A DNA stretch of 64,000 bases from Talpa occidentalis (taxonomy: Eukaryota; Chordata; Mammalia; Eulipotyphla; Talpidae). The translations under genes and the position numbers were made by a program. Under the pieces are notes generated by a model. It worked only from the letters and a program-made list of their open reading frames with translations. It searched no databases and was not told the origin of the DNA. Location: the NCBI RefSeq assembly GCF_014898055.3, contig NW_023603184.1, forward strand, positions 106,692,615-106,756,614. Reading direction: 5' to 3'. Positions 24,421-36,277 of the stretch are shown here, piece by piece (position 1 is the stretch's first letter; every line of letters begins with the position of its first letter).

Positions 24421-24742
24421 ATAGCACACTACTTCTGTATTTGGGAATAAAATCCATTAATAGCAATTCTACTTTTTCCTGTTACATAGGAACATAACTC
24501 ATCATTACAGAAACACCATTTATTATTCAAAATATGGAAAACAGAATGTTAGTAGACATTAGAATAAAAAAGATTAAATATTTGGATATGCATTTGTAAT
24601 CTGCAATAGACTGGGAATGGCTTTCCAGCTAAAAGTGGCAAACACCATGAAAAACACATCATACTCATTATATCATTTAAAGGAAAAGAAGCTTAGGTCT
24701 TTGAAAGATGTTATCTCCAACTGTGACTCTTATCTAAGGCTG

Positions 24743-24960
24743 CACTGTCCAATATGGTAGCCAAGGACACTTATGGCTATTGAGCTCTTGGAATGAATTA
24801 AGATGTGCTATACGTATAAACTATGCAAAGTAAGAGATTTTGAATAGTTTGCATAAAAAATGTAATATATTTCATCAGTAACTAAAACATATTGATTATA
24901 TGTTAAAATGACATTTTAGAAAAGTTGGTTAAATAAAATATATGATTAAGATCATTTTCA
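24743..24960 (+). mobile_element. Ancient DNA transposon of the 'ctgtccaat' type
   Basis: Begins ctgcactgtccaatatggta, then cttatggctattgagctctt, with an AT-rich body. This is a common non-autonomous mammalian element type that I associate with hAT transposons. A second copy lies at 34046-34256. I will not give a family name. Confidence 0.6.
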
Positions 24961-25284
24961 CCTGTCTCTCTTTACTTTTTTCCTTTACGATTACACATGT
25001 AGCTTGCTTTACGTTTTTTAAGGGACATATTTATTCATATTTATTCACTTGCTTAATTTTATAATAGACATAAGATAAAGTTTTAAAATGGCTGTATCCA
25101 AACCACCACAAGAAAATGACTAAAAAGAGTTCAGTTTATCTTTATACTCTTTTTTATTAGATAATGATATACTTATAGTCAAAGCACTATGTTCAAAGGT
25201 TAATTGGAATAGTTTTTATTCCTCCCATTGATATGATTATATTATTTCATTGAAATGAAATACAGTCTATCTCTCTTTTAAAGT

Positions 25285-25590
25285 ATGGTTTTATTTTTTA
25301 TTTTTCTACTTTTTATTGAAATAACATTGCTTTATAATGTACTATATGTTTCAAGTGTGTATCATTGAGAATCAACATGTATAGCATTCTCAATGTATAG
25401 CATTGAGAATCATCAATGAATGTCCATGCCATTATTCCTGGTTTACACATAACCCTCCTTTTTCCTTCCCTCTGATAACCCTAACTGGTCTTACAGCCCC
25501 AAAACAGTTTTGTTTTACTTAGTTCATCTGTTTGTTTTCCCGCTATACCATGTGATTATGTGGTGATTGTCATTCTGTCTGACTTATAAG
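25285..25590 (-). mobile_element. Truncated L1 3-prime end with a small hairpin
   Basis: The + strand shows tttttattgaaataacattg, then tgtttcaagtgtgtatcatt and a pyrimidine-rich block, the laurasiatherian L1 3-prime UTR in minus orientation. It abuts an L1-like block in the opposite orientation at 25591. Confidence 0.7.
25386..25410. repeat. Perfect 10-bp inverted repeat
   Basis: attctcaatg (25386-25395), loop tatag, cattgagaat (25401-25410). A third copy of cattgagaatc sits at 25363-25373. It probably arose by local duplication inside the L1 tail. Confidence 0.9.
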
Positions 25591-25880
25591 ACTTCCCCTA
25601 CAAGAAATGTTGAAAGGAGCTCTCATACATAAATCAAAGAAAAGAAAATCCACAAAAAAATGAACAAGCAAATAGAACAAAAAACTAAAGACAAAATAGC
25701 AGTAGCAAGTCCTCATACATCAGCAATCATTCTTAATATATTGATAGATGGATTGAACTACTACTCAAAAGGCACAGAGGGGCCAGACAAAAGCAAAACC
25801 AAACTACATGTAGCTTGTAAGAGATTCACTTAAGCTATAAAAACAAAAATAGATTTAAAGTCAAGGGAGGACACTCATGC
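25591..25880 (+). mobile_element. Ancient L1 fragment (start of ORF2 region)
   Basis: Reads like the old-L1 stretch leading into the endonuclease domain: agaaatgttgaaaggagctc, gtagcaagtcctcatacatc, ttgatagatggattgaacta, aaaaggcacagagg, then gtagcttgtaagagattcac (the position of the catalytic Gln-Glu-Thr-His motif). Heavily decayed. Confidence 0.45.
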
Positions 25881-25884
25881 TCCA

Positions 25885-26175
25885 AACCATCCTCTTTCCC
25901 TCCTCCTGTGTTGATGGTCTCTCCATTTGTTTACACTCCATCTATATTTCCCCACTCTCATTCCATGTCCAACAGATTATCAAGGTGTGCTTAGTCTACC
26001 ACTGAAATAGCTCTTGAATCCTTCCCTCTCCCAAACATTTTCCAGTTTATTTTCCTAATCAGCTCAGCCTCAGGTATCTAGAATAGTTTTCAAGCAATGA
26101 CATTTTCAGAATAAGAAACTATTAATCTGTTTCCATTTTTTAAAACTCATTTTAATTGAAATTCCACATTGCCAT
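25885..26175. other. No gene or repeat recognised
   Basis: Pyrimidine-rich spacer, nothing recognised. Confidence 0.35.
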
Positions 26176-26191
26176 CAAAACTACCTATCCA

Positions 26192-26455
26192 GGGCCTCTT
26201 CAGTGGTGCAGCGGGTTGAGCACAGCGCTGTGAAGCTGTCCGCAGGCTCTGCAGTGTGGGTTTGATTCCCGGCCGGTCAGGGAGATACCCACATGGCATG
26301 GCAGACCTTTCCTTTCTCGCCCACTGCTCCCCTTAGCAGTGCTTTCAGTTTGTCTGCCTGTTCTGCTCCCTACTCTGTCTCTGGTGAATTTTCTCACCCT
26401 CTCGTGCCTCTGGCCTGTACCCCCATTCTTGTATAAATAAATAAATCTTAAAAAA
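26192..26455 (+). mobile_element. tRNA-derived SINE, older subfamily
   Basis: Head GGGCCTCTTCAGTGGTGCAG, B box GGTTTGATTCCCGGCCGG (26249-26266), AGCAGTGCTTTCAG core, TATAAATAAATAAATCTT plus A tail. The duplication aaaactacctatcca is perfect (26177-26191 and 26456-26470). Confidence 0.93.
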
Positions 26456-26829
26456 AAAACTACCTATCCACAAAGTCTAATGATCCAAACATTATCTCTT
26501 TCCTTCTTGAAAGCTTTCCAATTGGATCCTTGCTACCTATAGGATAAAATCTGAACACCTTAGCATTGACATTTACAGCCTTTATATTCTAAACCCAATT
26601 TACCTCTCCATACTTAGATCCTGTCTTTTCTACCACATGCTAGCCTATAAAAATCCAAGTTGAAAAATCATGTAATCAAAAATCCATTTTAAAATTGATA
26701 ATAATGGGTGAATTGAGAGAATCTGTGGACATTATAAGACAGATATAACTCAAAAGTAATCTATTGTGGAAAATTTATTCGTATCCCTTTGTCAATAAAG
26801 TGGGGATTACTTTGATAGCATGTGACAGA

Positions 26830-27175
26830 AGTCTAAGTTGAATTAGCTTTGGCAAAAATTAGAAATTATTAGCTTATAAATTTCAAAATAGAGTTAAAAA
26901 GACAATCTAAGAGATGGGACAGCATTGTGGTTAGGTCTCAGGGACAAGTGCAGGAACTCCACTGCTATCGAAACTTTTATTGACAACAGGCTCAGCTATT
27001 CTCTGCACGTCAGCTCCATCTTCTCTCACTGCAGCCAGAATATCACCATAAACATGGACACCAATATCTCTTTGGGTCAGAGTCCTTTAATAACCATATG
27101 GCTGACTCAGTTTTTGGATTCTAGTTCGAAAAGTCCAATTGTATTGACTTGGGCCTAGTTCCTACCCCTGTCTCC
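26830..27175. mobile_element. Possible ancient interspersed repeat, unnamed
   Basis: It recalls a common mammalian repeat whose forward strand has 'attattagcttataaatttc' then, ~250 bp later, 'tgtattgacttgggcctagt' and 'ttcctacccctgtctcc'. I cannot name it, and the match is from memory only. Confidence 0.3.
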
Positions 27176-27179
27176 AAAA

Positions 27180-27755
27180 TGTATTCTTTAGAAGTCAGGA
27201 AAATGATGAAACCCCAGCTTTTGCCCTCCTCGGTACATTATGATAGCATGGATACTTATTTAGGTCAAGATAATTTAGAAAACAAGAAGATCTAAACCTA
27301 TGAATAAAAACCAGAAGCTCCCTGTCAAGAATAACTACATTTTTACCATCAGTGACACACTGCTCCTTTTCTTCTTTTGCTTGTATCTTACTCTATAAGA
27401 AGATACATCAACTGAACTGAAACTTGGGGAGGATGGAGCAGTTCTCAGAGAGTAAAATCTGTGGGGCTGCTTCCCAGTTTTCAATCTTCATTTTATCTAA
27501 CTCTTACTGTCCTTGAGAACTTATTTCAGTCACCACTTCCAACTGGTTGTTTAGAATCTGTGGTATAAAAAAAAAAAAAAAAAAAACACAATAATTAAAA
27601 CACAAACGCACACATGGTAATTTGTGTAATTTCACCTACAGAGGGATATACCCTCAGGCGGAAAAAAAAACACCAAAAATATCTTACATTATCTTAAATG
27701 ATTAAATTGTTGGTAAAAATTCTGAAAGTATTAAAGTATTCTAAGAGCAGGGAGT
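27180..27755. other. No gene or repeat recognised
   Basis: AT-rich spacer with a 19-bp A-run near 27568. Confidence 0.4.
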
Positions 27756-27772
27756 AAGATTTCTAGCATGAG

Positions 27773-28036
27773 GGCCTCCCCGGTGGCGCAGTGGGTTGAG
27801 CGCAGTGCTGTGAAGCTGTCTGCAGCCTCTGCAACATGGGTTCGATTCCCAGCCGGCCAGGGAGATACCCACATGGTGCAACAGACCTCTCCTGTCTCAC
27901 CCGCTGCTCCCCTCAGCAGAGTATTTCAGTCAGTCTGCCAATTCTGTTCCCTGCTCTGTCTCTGGAGAATCCTCTCACCCTCCCGTGCCTCTGGCCTGTA
28001 CCCCAGCTCTTGTATAAATAAATAAATAATTGAAAA
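27773..28036 (+). mobile_element. tRNA-derived SINE, older subfamily, well preserved
   Basis: Head GGCCTCCCCGGTGGCGCAG with A box TGGCGCAGTGG, B box GGTTCGATTCCCAGCCGG (27839-27856), the CCAGGGAGATACCCACATGG block diagnostic of this subfamily, then CTTGTATAAATAAATAAAT. Duplication aagatttctagcatg / aagatttctagcacg (one mismatch) flanks it. Confidence 0.93.
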
Positions 28037-28054
28037 AAGATTTCTAGCACGAGA

Positions 28055-28960
28055 AGAGACGTATAACTGTAAAATCAAGAAATAAAACTTTGTATTCCTA
28101 AATTTGAATTGAAAATGCCAATATGAAATCATAATGCATTTTTCTCTTAAATTTAAAAAAGGATATTTCCTAATTCCTTTAACTGAAAAGGCCCAGAAAC
28201 TGCAAACAGCCCAATATAAATGCCCAGCTTGTGTTCTCCAGAACCTCCTTAGAGAAATGGAGGATTTGAGTTCTGGGGCAGGAATGTATGAGATGAGCCT
28301 GAACATCTTGTCATACCAAAAAGTGAGGTTGCTGTCAAAGACTACTGGATGTCAAAGGGACATGCCAACTGAGGAGGTTCCTACAATTTGAGTATCAATG
28401 AAAATAACTGTAATTGATCTAATATATTAAAATCCATAAGGTCATAATTATATTTAAAAATTATTTTATTGGTCATTTTGTAGGATGCTAGTGAGCCAAC
28501 TCAATATTCTGAAATTGGTAAATAAAGGTAAAGGATCATGCATTTAACCTAACCTTTTTTTTTAATGAATTGTGCCTTATGGTAATTTAAATAGTTGAGG
28601 TCAGGACACTATAGAAATATATATAGAAATAGTCTAGCTAGTAAATGAAGAAGAAAAGATATAATTAGAAATGACCGTTTGGTAACCCTCTGGTGGTAAA
28701 AATGGATCAAGGCTGTGATCACCACAGACTATTCAAATAAAAAGAAAGACAACTAGATAACATTGCCTCCTGATAGAAGAATCATTACCACTTATGAAGC
28801 ATTCTTGACAGAAGTTAAAGTTAAATTTAACTTGAAAAAAATGAAATTTAATATTATCCCTGGTGGAATATTAAAATTCCTTTTGGATGAATCGAAAAAA
28901 TTGAGGTCTAAAGAATTCAGTCAGTGGAAAAAACAAGGAATTTGGGATTTCACTTACAAT
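28055..28960. other. No gene or repeat recognised
   Basis: AT-rich. Frames of 68-126 codons are open by chance or overlap the SINE, and none has a recognisable motif. Confidence 0.4.
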
Positions 28961-28974
28961 GCTATGTGACATGG

Positions 28975-29110
28975 AATAAGTTACCAACTTCTCTGGATAT
29001 CAGTTTAGTCATATGTATAATGAGCCTAACCATGAAGGGTTTTGTGAGAATTAAAGGAATCATACTTGTAAAGTGCCTTGCACAGTGAACAGAGAGAAAA
29101 TGATTGTAAG
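28975..29110 (+). mobile_element. MIR fragment
   Basis: MIR words in order: aataagttaccaacttctct, atcagtttagtcatatgtat, ttgtgagaattaaaggaat, acttgtaaagtgccttgcac. Confidence 0.7.
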
Positions 29111-29529
29111 TCGCAACTGTCACTATTATTATATTATGACATCTAAGATCACACAGTTTGTAATGGTACATATAGCTCTAGGGCATAGATTTTTTGATCG
29201 ATAGTTCTGCCATATTTTGAGTTGAACAGACTTTAATAAATACCAGTTAAACTGAAAACAACAACAAAAAAAACAAAGCCGAGATGTACCTGAATGGATT
29301 TTAATTAGCAATTGGCTAGAAGGGGTTTTATCTGAAAAAGATTTATTTTCTAGATATATTGTGTCTTTGGAAATGGCAAAGTCTAATTTCTCATCTGAGA
29401 GCTGTGCCTGACTGCACCCTTCCCCAAGTCTACAAGTCCCCAAGTCTATGATAGCAACTTTAAATAAAAAGAAGATCCTTTAGGAGGCCTTCTATTTTGT
29501 AAATATGTAACATGAGGCCTCATATGTAA

Positions 29530-29615
29530 TATATTCAACTATATATGGTAACCTGACTTGCCCAAGAGCACCCTGCTAAATGGGGGCAGAAATGGGATTA
29601 GAACCCACATTTGTA
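29530..29615 (-). mobile_element. MIR fragment
   Basis: Reverse-MIR core: tgacttgcccaagagcaccc, ctgctaaatgggggcag, gggattagaacccac. Confidence 0.75.
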
Positions 29616-29619
29616 TGTT

Positions 29620-30135
29620 TTGTTTTGGTTTATATATCATTTTTAGAGGTTGACACATTAGGGAGAATGATTTCTACTTACAAAGCATATAAAGCACAGT
29701 ATTGTACTAGGAACCAACAATAAAGCACATTCAATTTATCAGCACATGGCCTGTTTTTTTTTTTTTTTTTTAAGATATCAATTTCAAAAGATGCCTTTTT
29801 GCCAGATGCCCCTGGTGTTTTAACTTATCTGATTTGAGAAAGAGCTATGGGGCTTGAAACATGTGCCATGCTCAATCTATGTATTTACTGGCATTCCTTG
29901 GTGGGTTCTATATTTTTACAAAGCTTTCTTTTCTTCCACAGTAATTTTGGGAACCTTTCATAGTAAGGGCAAAGGGGACAGAATAGTTTTATTTTCTGTA
30001 ATTCTTATTGGAACTAAGGGAGAATATATGATGAAATTAATGAATGGAACTGGTAAGACTAAAGGACTTTGCTCCAGTGACTCTGGTACTATACAAATAG
30101 GAAAAATCAAATTAATTTAATAAACACCTAGCATT
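29620..30135. other. No gene recognised
   Basis: AT-rich spacer with a T-run at 29755-29770. An 88-codon frame at 29854-30120 has no recognisable feature. Confidence 0.4.
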
Positions 30136-30139
30136 GCAT

Positions 30140-31610
30140 TAGATGCAATAATATAAAGATGATTCTGACAATGTATCAGTTCAGTGCTATCCCCAGAGAG
30201 CACAATTTAGTAGGTAAGGTAGATGGGCATTAAAACAACTGTAATAAAAAGCCAGAATGTAACCACTGAACCAGGATAAAAACAAAATACTCTGGTAAGA
30301 GAGTAGCTCTGACGAGAATTGGCAGCGTTCTGAGAGAAAGTAGCATGTGATTGGGACCTTGAAGGCTCTTACTTCAGCGGAGAATCAGAAGTCAAGACTT
30401 GTCATGGAAGACTGATGGCGGTTTCAGTACATACAGGAAATGGGAAAGAACAGGGCATGTTCTGAGAACACTGGTGAGGCTGCAGCTACTGGGTGCAATT
30501 CCATCAGAGCGAGTTCTTTCTTCCTTTTTAGAATAAAACATAAAAGCATAGGATAAAAATAACAATCAAGACAAAGTCAAAAGAATACCAATATGGAGGA
30601 TACAATATGAACAGGATAGGTTCTTTCCAGAATCAGTGTGTCAGGAAAGGAGTCATGTGGATCTCTGGAACATGAGTGTGGCCATTTATTCCACAAATAT
30701 TTAACGGTGGACACTGACAGAGGCTGAAGGTAGAAGAGTGAACAAGATGGCCATAATCTCTGATTTCACTTTATATTCTGACTAGGAAGATATAGTCTTT
30801 GAATCAGTAATTATACAACTGCATCTGTAAAAAGCAGTGTGAGGGAAAATCGTGCGATGGCCGGGGAACTCTGATCAGGCCCCTCAGTCTGGTGCATTAG
30901 GGAAGCTGTTGTGAAGAATTGACATTTGAGCTGAGTACTAAGGAAAAATAAGGGTATGACAGTTGGGGTTAGGATCGAGGCTGGGGAATTAAGTTCAGGA
31001 CAGGGAGAACAAAGCTGGTGTTCCCACAAAGAGGGAGAAGGCTAATAAGATAGATGAAAGTCTTTTTGTGCACTGTATTTTTTAAAATATGTTTTAGTTT
31101 ATTTATTTTTTTATTTTTGAGTAGAAGAACTGTGGTGTGGGCTAGAGGTGCAGTGGGTGAGAGAATTCACCAGAGACAGTGGGGAGCAGAACAAGGGGAT
31201 TAACTGAAATATACTGCTAAGGGGGACAATGGTGGGACAGGAAAGGTCTGCTGCGCCATGTGGGTTAGCTCTCTGGCCGGGATCAAACTCAGTCCATACA
31301 TATGGTAGTGTTAAGCTAACAGAGAGGCCCTTTATGCATTGTATTTTAGGCCCCATTCACGATTTGGGTCATTACACTTGCACACCAGGAAGCCACACAT
31401 TTCTGAAAGGTCATTCTAGTGCAGTGTGCAGAAAAGATCAAAGCCCACTATTCCACAGAATGGTGTAAGAAGGTCACTCAGCAAGCCATCAAGGCCTCTT
31501 GAGTTCTGGCAAAAATAATAACATGACATGGACGAGGGTGGAGATAGTTGATAGGGAGGGAGTACAGAAGAAAAGTTGACAAGATCTGAAGAGAATGGCT
31601 TGACAAGATC
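30140..31610 (-). mobile_element. Ancient L2-like LINE remnant, split by a SINE
   Basis: Reverse-L2 words in order: gagagcacaatttagtagg, gaacaagatggccataatct, gaattgacatttgagctgag, then beyond the SINE aaaggtcattctagtgcagt and gacgagggtggagatagttg. No open frame. It is the second such element in this window. Confidence 0.55.
31084..31330 (-). mobile_element. tRNA-derived SINE, old diverged copy inside the L2
   Basis: Minus orientation: AAAGGGCCTCTCTGTTAGC head (A-box region badly damaged), CTCTGGTGAATTCTCTCACC block, CAGTATATTTCAGTTAATCC core. Duplication of the type tgcactgtatttt / tgcattgtatttt spans its ends. Confidence 0.78.
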
Positions 31611-31611
31611 A

Positions 31612-31613
<2 letters not shown>

Positions 31614-31654
<41 letters not shown>
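31614..31654. repeat. (TG)n microsatellite
   Basis: About 20 TG units on the + strand. Confidence 0.95.
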
Positions 31655-31655
<1 letters not shown>

Positions 31656-31659
31656 CAAT

Positions 31660-33675
31660 GAGAGGGATACGATTATTCCTGCAGACAGGGAATAGATCTT
31701 ACTAACAAATCTGCACCGATTTTAGTTATACTCTTTCTTCACATCAGAATCCCCACCCCCATATCCCAAACCCAAGCCCAAAGTCAAGCCAGAACTTCAA
31801 GAATCATTCATTCTTTTCTCCATATGCAGAAACTGTTCAAGATTCAGCTTGTGGAGTCACAATTAGGTATTATTATTCCTTTCTCATAATCTTCTCCTCA
31901 AATTTAAACAAAGACAACAGGCAAGGATCTTAGGGAGACGTAAGAGGTAGAAAGAAAAGGAAAATTAATAAATATGAGTTAACTACATTGAGTTAGAAAA
32001 ATATATTGATACTAGTACCCCAGGCCTTCCTATGTTTGGATGCAGGTCACATCACTCTTCAGAGAGTATGTTACTGCAACTTTGTTTGAGGCTTTTATCT
32101 GCTGGAGCAACACCTGGGTCCAGGTCTAGGACCTTGCAGCTGCTCAGTAATTATCTGTTAGAGGGCTGTCATAAGGTTCTAGGGCTATGCATTCTCAGCA
32201 AAATTCAGAGTCCCACAACTTATTTCATTACATAAAAGAGAAGGAACCAGAAAAGAAGGGCTTGGTTACTGCTGCGAAAACAGGAATTTTGTGGCATATG
32301 AAGTAAACTGGGCCAGGAGTTCCAGTAATAACAAGTTGAACCTTGACAAATCTTTGTTCAGCTTTGTAGTAAAGGGATTATATAACATGAATGCTACATG
32401 TAATTTTTAGTCCAAGATGGTATGTTATAAATTTACATAGTTTTGGGTGGAGGGAGAAAAGCAAGCAAGCCAATTATTGAAAGCCATAGTGAGCTTCTTT
32501 GCTACATTTTAAAGACTCTCAATGTGAGATGGGATCCAAATGTGGATTCCATTTTCTGTCTCCTGACTAGGAAGTGATTCCCATCACCTGTCTCTATCAG
32601 CAGTGCTATTGTCTAAAACAAGTATTCCCCCTTCATGAAATCCTCAGTTTCCCAACTTTGTTAACACAGGAAACCCAGAACCTCACCAAAGACTTGTATT
32701 CATTTAAAATTCTTCTATCCCAGTCTCCTAGGGCACTGACCCAGAGCAGTCAAATCTCAGATTTCCTTTCAGAGCTTTTTTAATCTTTTATAACCAGTGG
32801 AAAAATCTCTCTTTAACTCTAGAAGTAAGTATAATTTTATAACTTCCAATCTTCCAATCAATTCTATTTTCTCCAAAGGGCAATGAAGATAAGTATGGCA
32901 AGGTTGGCCAGGGAATCTCCATGTATATCTGCTCTTGCAAATAGTGGTCTCTACAGCTAGTGGAGTTCAGTGGGTTGTAGGCTAACACTACCTGTAGGTA
33001 ACAGGTAACCGAGGTACTGGCAAGCATAACTGTTTCAGAAGGGTCAGGGGTAATGGTTTTATACTCCTTTAATGTTTCAATCAGGACAGAAATTGAGGGC
33101 CAATGTTAACATTTCATCATAATTTTACCTTACTTGAAAACCTGATGGGCAAACTTTCTTTTTTTTTCTAAAATAGAAATTCTGATCAGAGGAGTCAGCA
33201 AGCATAATTTTCAAAGAGAGATTTTTGACAAAGAGTCTTTAGATAAAAACATAAATTATCAAAAAACAAATTTTCAACAAAGGGCTCTTAGATATCGTAT
33301 GATTCTTCTTTCTTATAACAGATATTTAAGCTACTTCTTGGCAGGGCCCCAAAAGTCTTGTTTAAGAACAACAGACCATAGTCATAGCTCCCTAATTCTA
33401 TTAGTTAGAAAAACTGTGATTTCAGGGGATATTTTGTCAGAGGAGATCTTTTCAAGATATCCTGTAACAAGAATTAATAGAGAAACATGAAAAGATCTCA
33501 GGAGACACACAATTAAGGAAACATAGAAAGCATTAAGTTGGCTTTACTGGATCACTTTCAGGGACAGGCTCAGGCCTATGTGAATCTAGTTAAATAGCAA
33601 AATAGTGGTTTACCCTATGTTCCCCTACACACACACAGTGTTTCCATGGCAATTATGTGGGTTTTCTGGTTTGTC
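31660..33675. other. Intergenic, no supported gene
   Basis: No motif-bearing frame. A near-direct repeat of ~24 bp at 33222-33245 and 33271-33294 (gacaaagagtctttagata versus aacaaagggctcttagata) is the only structure I can point to. Confidence 0.4.
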
Positions 33676-33693
33676 AATAGCAATTATCTTTGT

Positions 33694-33897
33694 TTTTTTT
33701 TTTAATATTTTATTTTATATAATTCTTACATCATTTTTCATCTATGTAAAATGTATGCATTTTCATTTTGGTTATATTCCCCATACAATTGCACCCCCCA
33801 CCCCCTTATTTTGACTCTAGTTCTTCCTCTCACCACCCCTCCCGAATCCCCCCCCATCTGTGCCCCCCCCCCACTCAGTGTGTCTCTGGTTTATAGT
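33694..33897 (-). mobile_element. Truncated L1 3-prime end, same type as the full-length L1
   Basis: Shares with the young L1 tail the words attccccatacaattgc, ccccttattttgactc and gtgtctctggtttatag, all in minus orientation. The flanks atagcaattatctttg (33677-33692) and gtagcaactatctttg (33899-33914) are a duplication with two mismatches. Confidence 0.85.
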
Positions 33898-34045
33898 AGT
33901 AGCAACTATCTTTGACTTGGCAACTAATGTAATTACCATAGACCTGAAATTCTACACATATATTCATCCTATTTGAACAAAGTTCCTTTGTCAGTATCAC
34001 AATAGTGTGTGTGGCACCCAACCAGCTTCTGCAAAGAATCATCTA

Positions 34046-34256
34046 GAACAGTGCTGACTAATAAGGCATCCATTAGCCACATGTGGCTATTTAAATTTAA
34101 ACAAATAAAAATAAATTTAAATTAAAAATTTAGTCTCTGAATTTCAAGTGCCATATTTCAAGTGCTCAAAAAACCTACAGGACTAGTGGCTGTCTACTGG
34201 ATGGCACAGTGATAGAAATTTCCATCATCTCAGAAGCTCTGTTGGGCAGCACCAAT
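34046..34256 (+). mobile_element. Ancient DNA transposon of the 'ctgtccaat' type, second copy
   Basis: agaacagtgctgactaataa, catccattagccacatgtgg, ctatttaaatttaaac, tttcaagtgctc, tgttgggcagcacc. The ends form the inverted arrangement expected of a non-autonomous DNA transposon. Confidence 0.6.
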
Positions 34257-34259
34257 CTA

Positions 34260-35744
34260 GAGGAATCATTTATCAGTAAATATATCAATGATTAATTCAA
34301 TAGTTTTTCATAGGAAATAGCAGAGAAAATTCAAAGACACTGAATTCCTAGATTAAGGTGTACCTGATTGGGGAGAATGAGAAGGAGAAAGGTTTGGAAT
34401 AAAGATAGATTTTCACTGCCCAACTTTGTGAAACCTTAGCCTTAGGTATTTAGAGGATATATAATAACAATTCCAGCTCTGGCTTTGCCTTGAAATTGGA
34501 GCTCTCCTAAACCCTCAGCAATTTTACTGACTACTCTCACATGAATGGTCAATACTAATTTAGTGGTGTGGTGTCTTAAAGATGCACTTGTCTGTTGTTA
34601 ATATAATACAGAATTTCAAAGCCTGAGGAACTTTTGGGTAGCATTTGTCCACTAAACCAAGATTTTTGCAAATTATCTCTTTTCAAGTTCTAGGGATATC
34701 TAAATTTTACCTGACTTTATTTCTAGAGTAGAAGCCTTCTGTAGAAGACTGGAGGACTCCCCCCATCATCTCTACTCTCCAGCACAGGGGGAAACACCTT
34801 ATAATATTTGTGAAACTTCTGAGCTGCTGTTCCCTAGTTTAAAGATGAAGAAAATGAAGACTGGAGAAGGAAAGTGATTTTCCTAAGGTCGTGGAGTTAC
34901 ACTGTGCTAAAACAGAATCTTCTCTGTGTTCTACTCTGCTGATTTCTCACAACTGTTTCCTCTTTGAATACTTAGTTCTGGAGGCTGGTACAGCTTCCCA
35001 CAGTTCAATTGGCTACAATTATTGTCTCTCTTTTACTTTTACATTTTTATTATTCCCTGTCCAGCAGTGTAGAAAGCATCAAATGATGGTATTTTTCTTG
35101 TACTAAACAAAGATGGTCTTGCATTAAAGAAAAAAAAAATGTTAGGAAGAAATACAACAAAATATTATCAGCATATCTCTTGAGGTGATGGAACAATGAA
35201 CTATTTTTATTTTCTTCCTTCTCTTTTTTTTAATTTTCCAATTTTTCTGCAACAAACGAATTGAATTTTCATTATAATTTTTTCTCATGAGTTACTTTAT
35301 AATTAGGAAAGTATTTATTACATTTTTATATATCATATATTACACCTATATCTAATATCTATGTCATCTTCTTGTCCCCCTATGTCTACTATTTGAAAGG
35401 ATCCTGCCTTCATTTAATAGAGAGGAGTAGTGGGCTCCATTCAGCAGGGTGAAGGGCACATTAATTATGCTGTAGATATTTGGGACAGAGGATATTCATT
35501 TGTGCCACTCCATTTCCCATATTTTCAGCTGAAGGAATATGTTGTCTGAAATGATTGCTGGTCTTTCAGCTGAAACCTTCCTTTTCATTTCAAGGCAAGT
35601 GTGTTGACTGGAAATGTGCAGCTTTGCTTCATTCTTATCAATCTACTGAACATATATACTCTCTCATTTACCACATAATTTAAGATAATAGCAAAATATA
35701 AACTATTAATCCTGGGGTAGAAGTTTAATTTTGTTTGGCAGGTT
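34260..35744. other. Intergenic, weak MIR-like signal only
   Basis: A reverse MIR-like stretch at about 34830-34900 (agtttaaagatgaagaaaat, ttcctaaggtcg). The rest is unrecognised AT-rich DNA. Confidence 0.4.
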
Positions 35745-35760
35745 AAAAATTATTAATTTA

Positions 35761-36050
35761 GGGCCTCCCCGGTGGCGCAGCGGTTGAGCGCTGGGTTGCG
35801 AAGCTGCCTGCAGCCTCTGCAGCGCCGGCTCGATCCCCGGCTGCTCCCCGGCCACCAGAGGAGGGTCCCACATGGCGCGCAGACTTCTCCTGCCGCCCGC
35901 TGCTCCCCTCAGCAGTGTACCTAGGTCCTTCTGCCTGCTCTGCTCCCCGCTCTGGCTCTGGTGAATTCTCTCACCCTCCCATGCTTCTGACTGTACCCAC
36001 TGCTTGTATAAATAAATAAAAATAAATCTAATAAATAAATAAATCTTTAA
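35761..36050 (+). mobile_element. tRNA-derived SINE, young subfamily with insert, near-consensus
   Basis: Head GGGCCTCCCCGGTGGCGCAG, A box TGGCGCAGCGG (35773-35783), B box GGCTCGATCCCCGG with one change, CCGGCCACCAGAGG insert, TGTATAAATAAATAAAAATAAATC and a second AATAAATAAATCTTT plus A tail. The duplication aaaaattattaattta is perfect (35745-35760, 36051-36066). Together with 13630 it is probably the youngest copy. Confidence 0.95.
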
Positions 36051-36189
36051 AAAAATTATTAATTTAACTTTTTTAATATTGCACCTAAACCTTCCATAAC
36101 ATATACAGAGGAGTAAGGCCTAGGTTTTTGTACATGAGGAATAAAATTATTTCTCAGCAACTCAGAAATGATTAATGATGTTTGTGTAT

Positions 36190-36190
<1 letters not shown>

Positions 36191-36274
<84 letters not shown>
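36191..36274. repeat. Compound (TG)n(GA)n microsatellite
   Basis: About 17 TG units run directly into about 25 GA units on the + strand. Confidence 0.97.
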
Positions 36275-36277
<3 letters not shown>

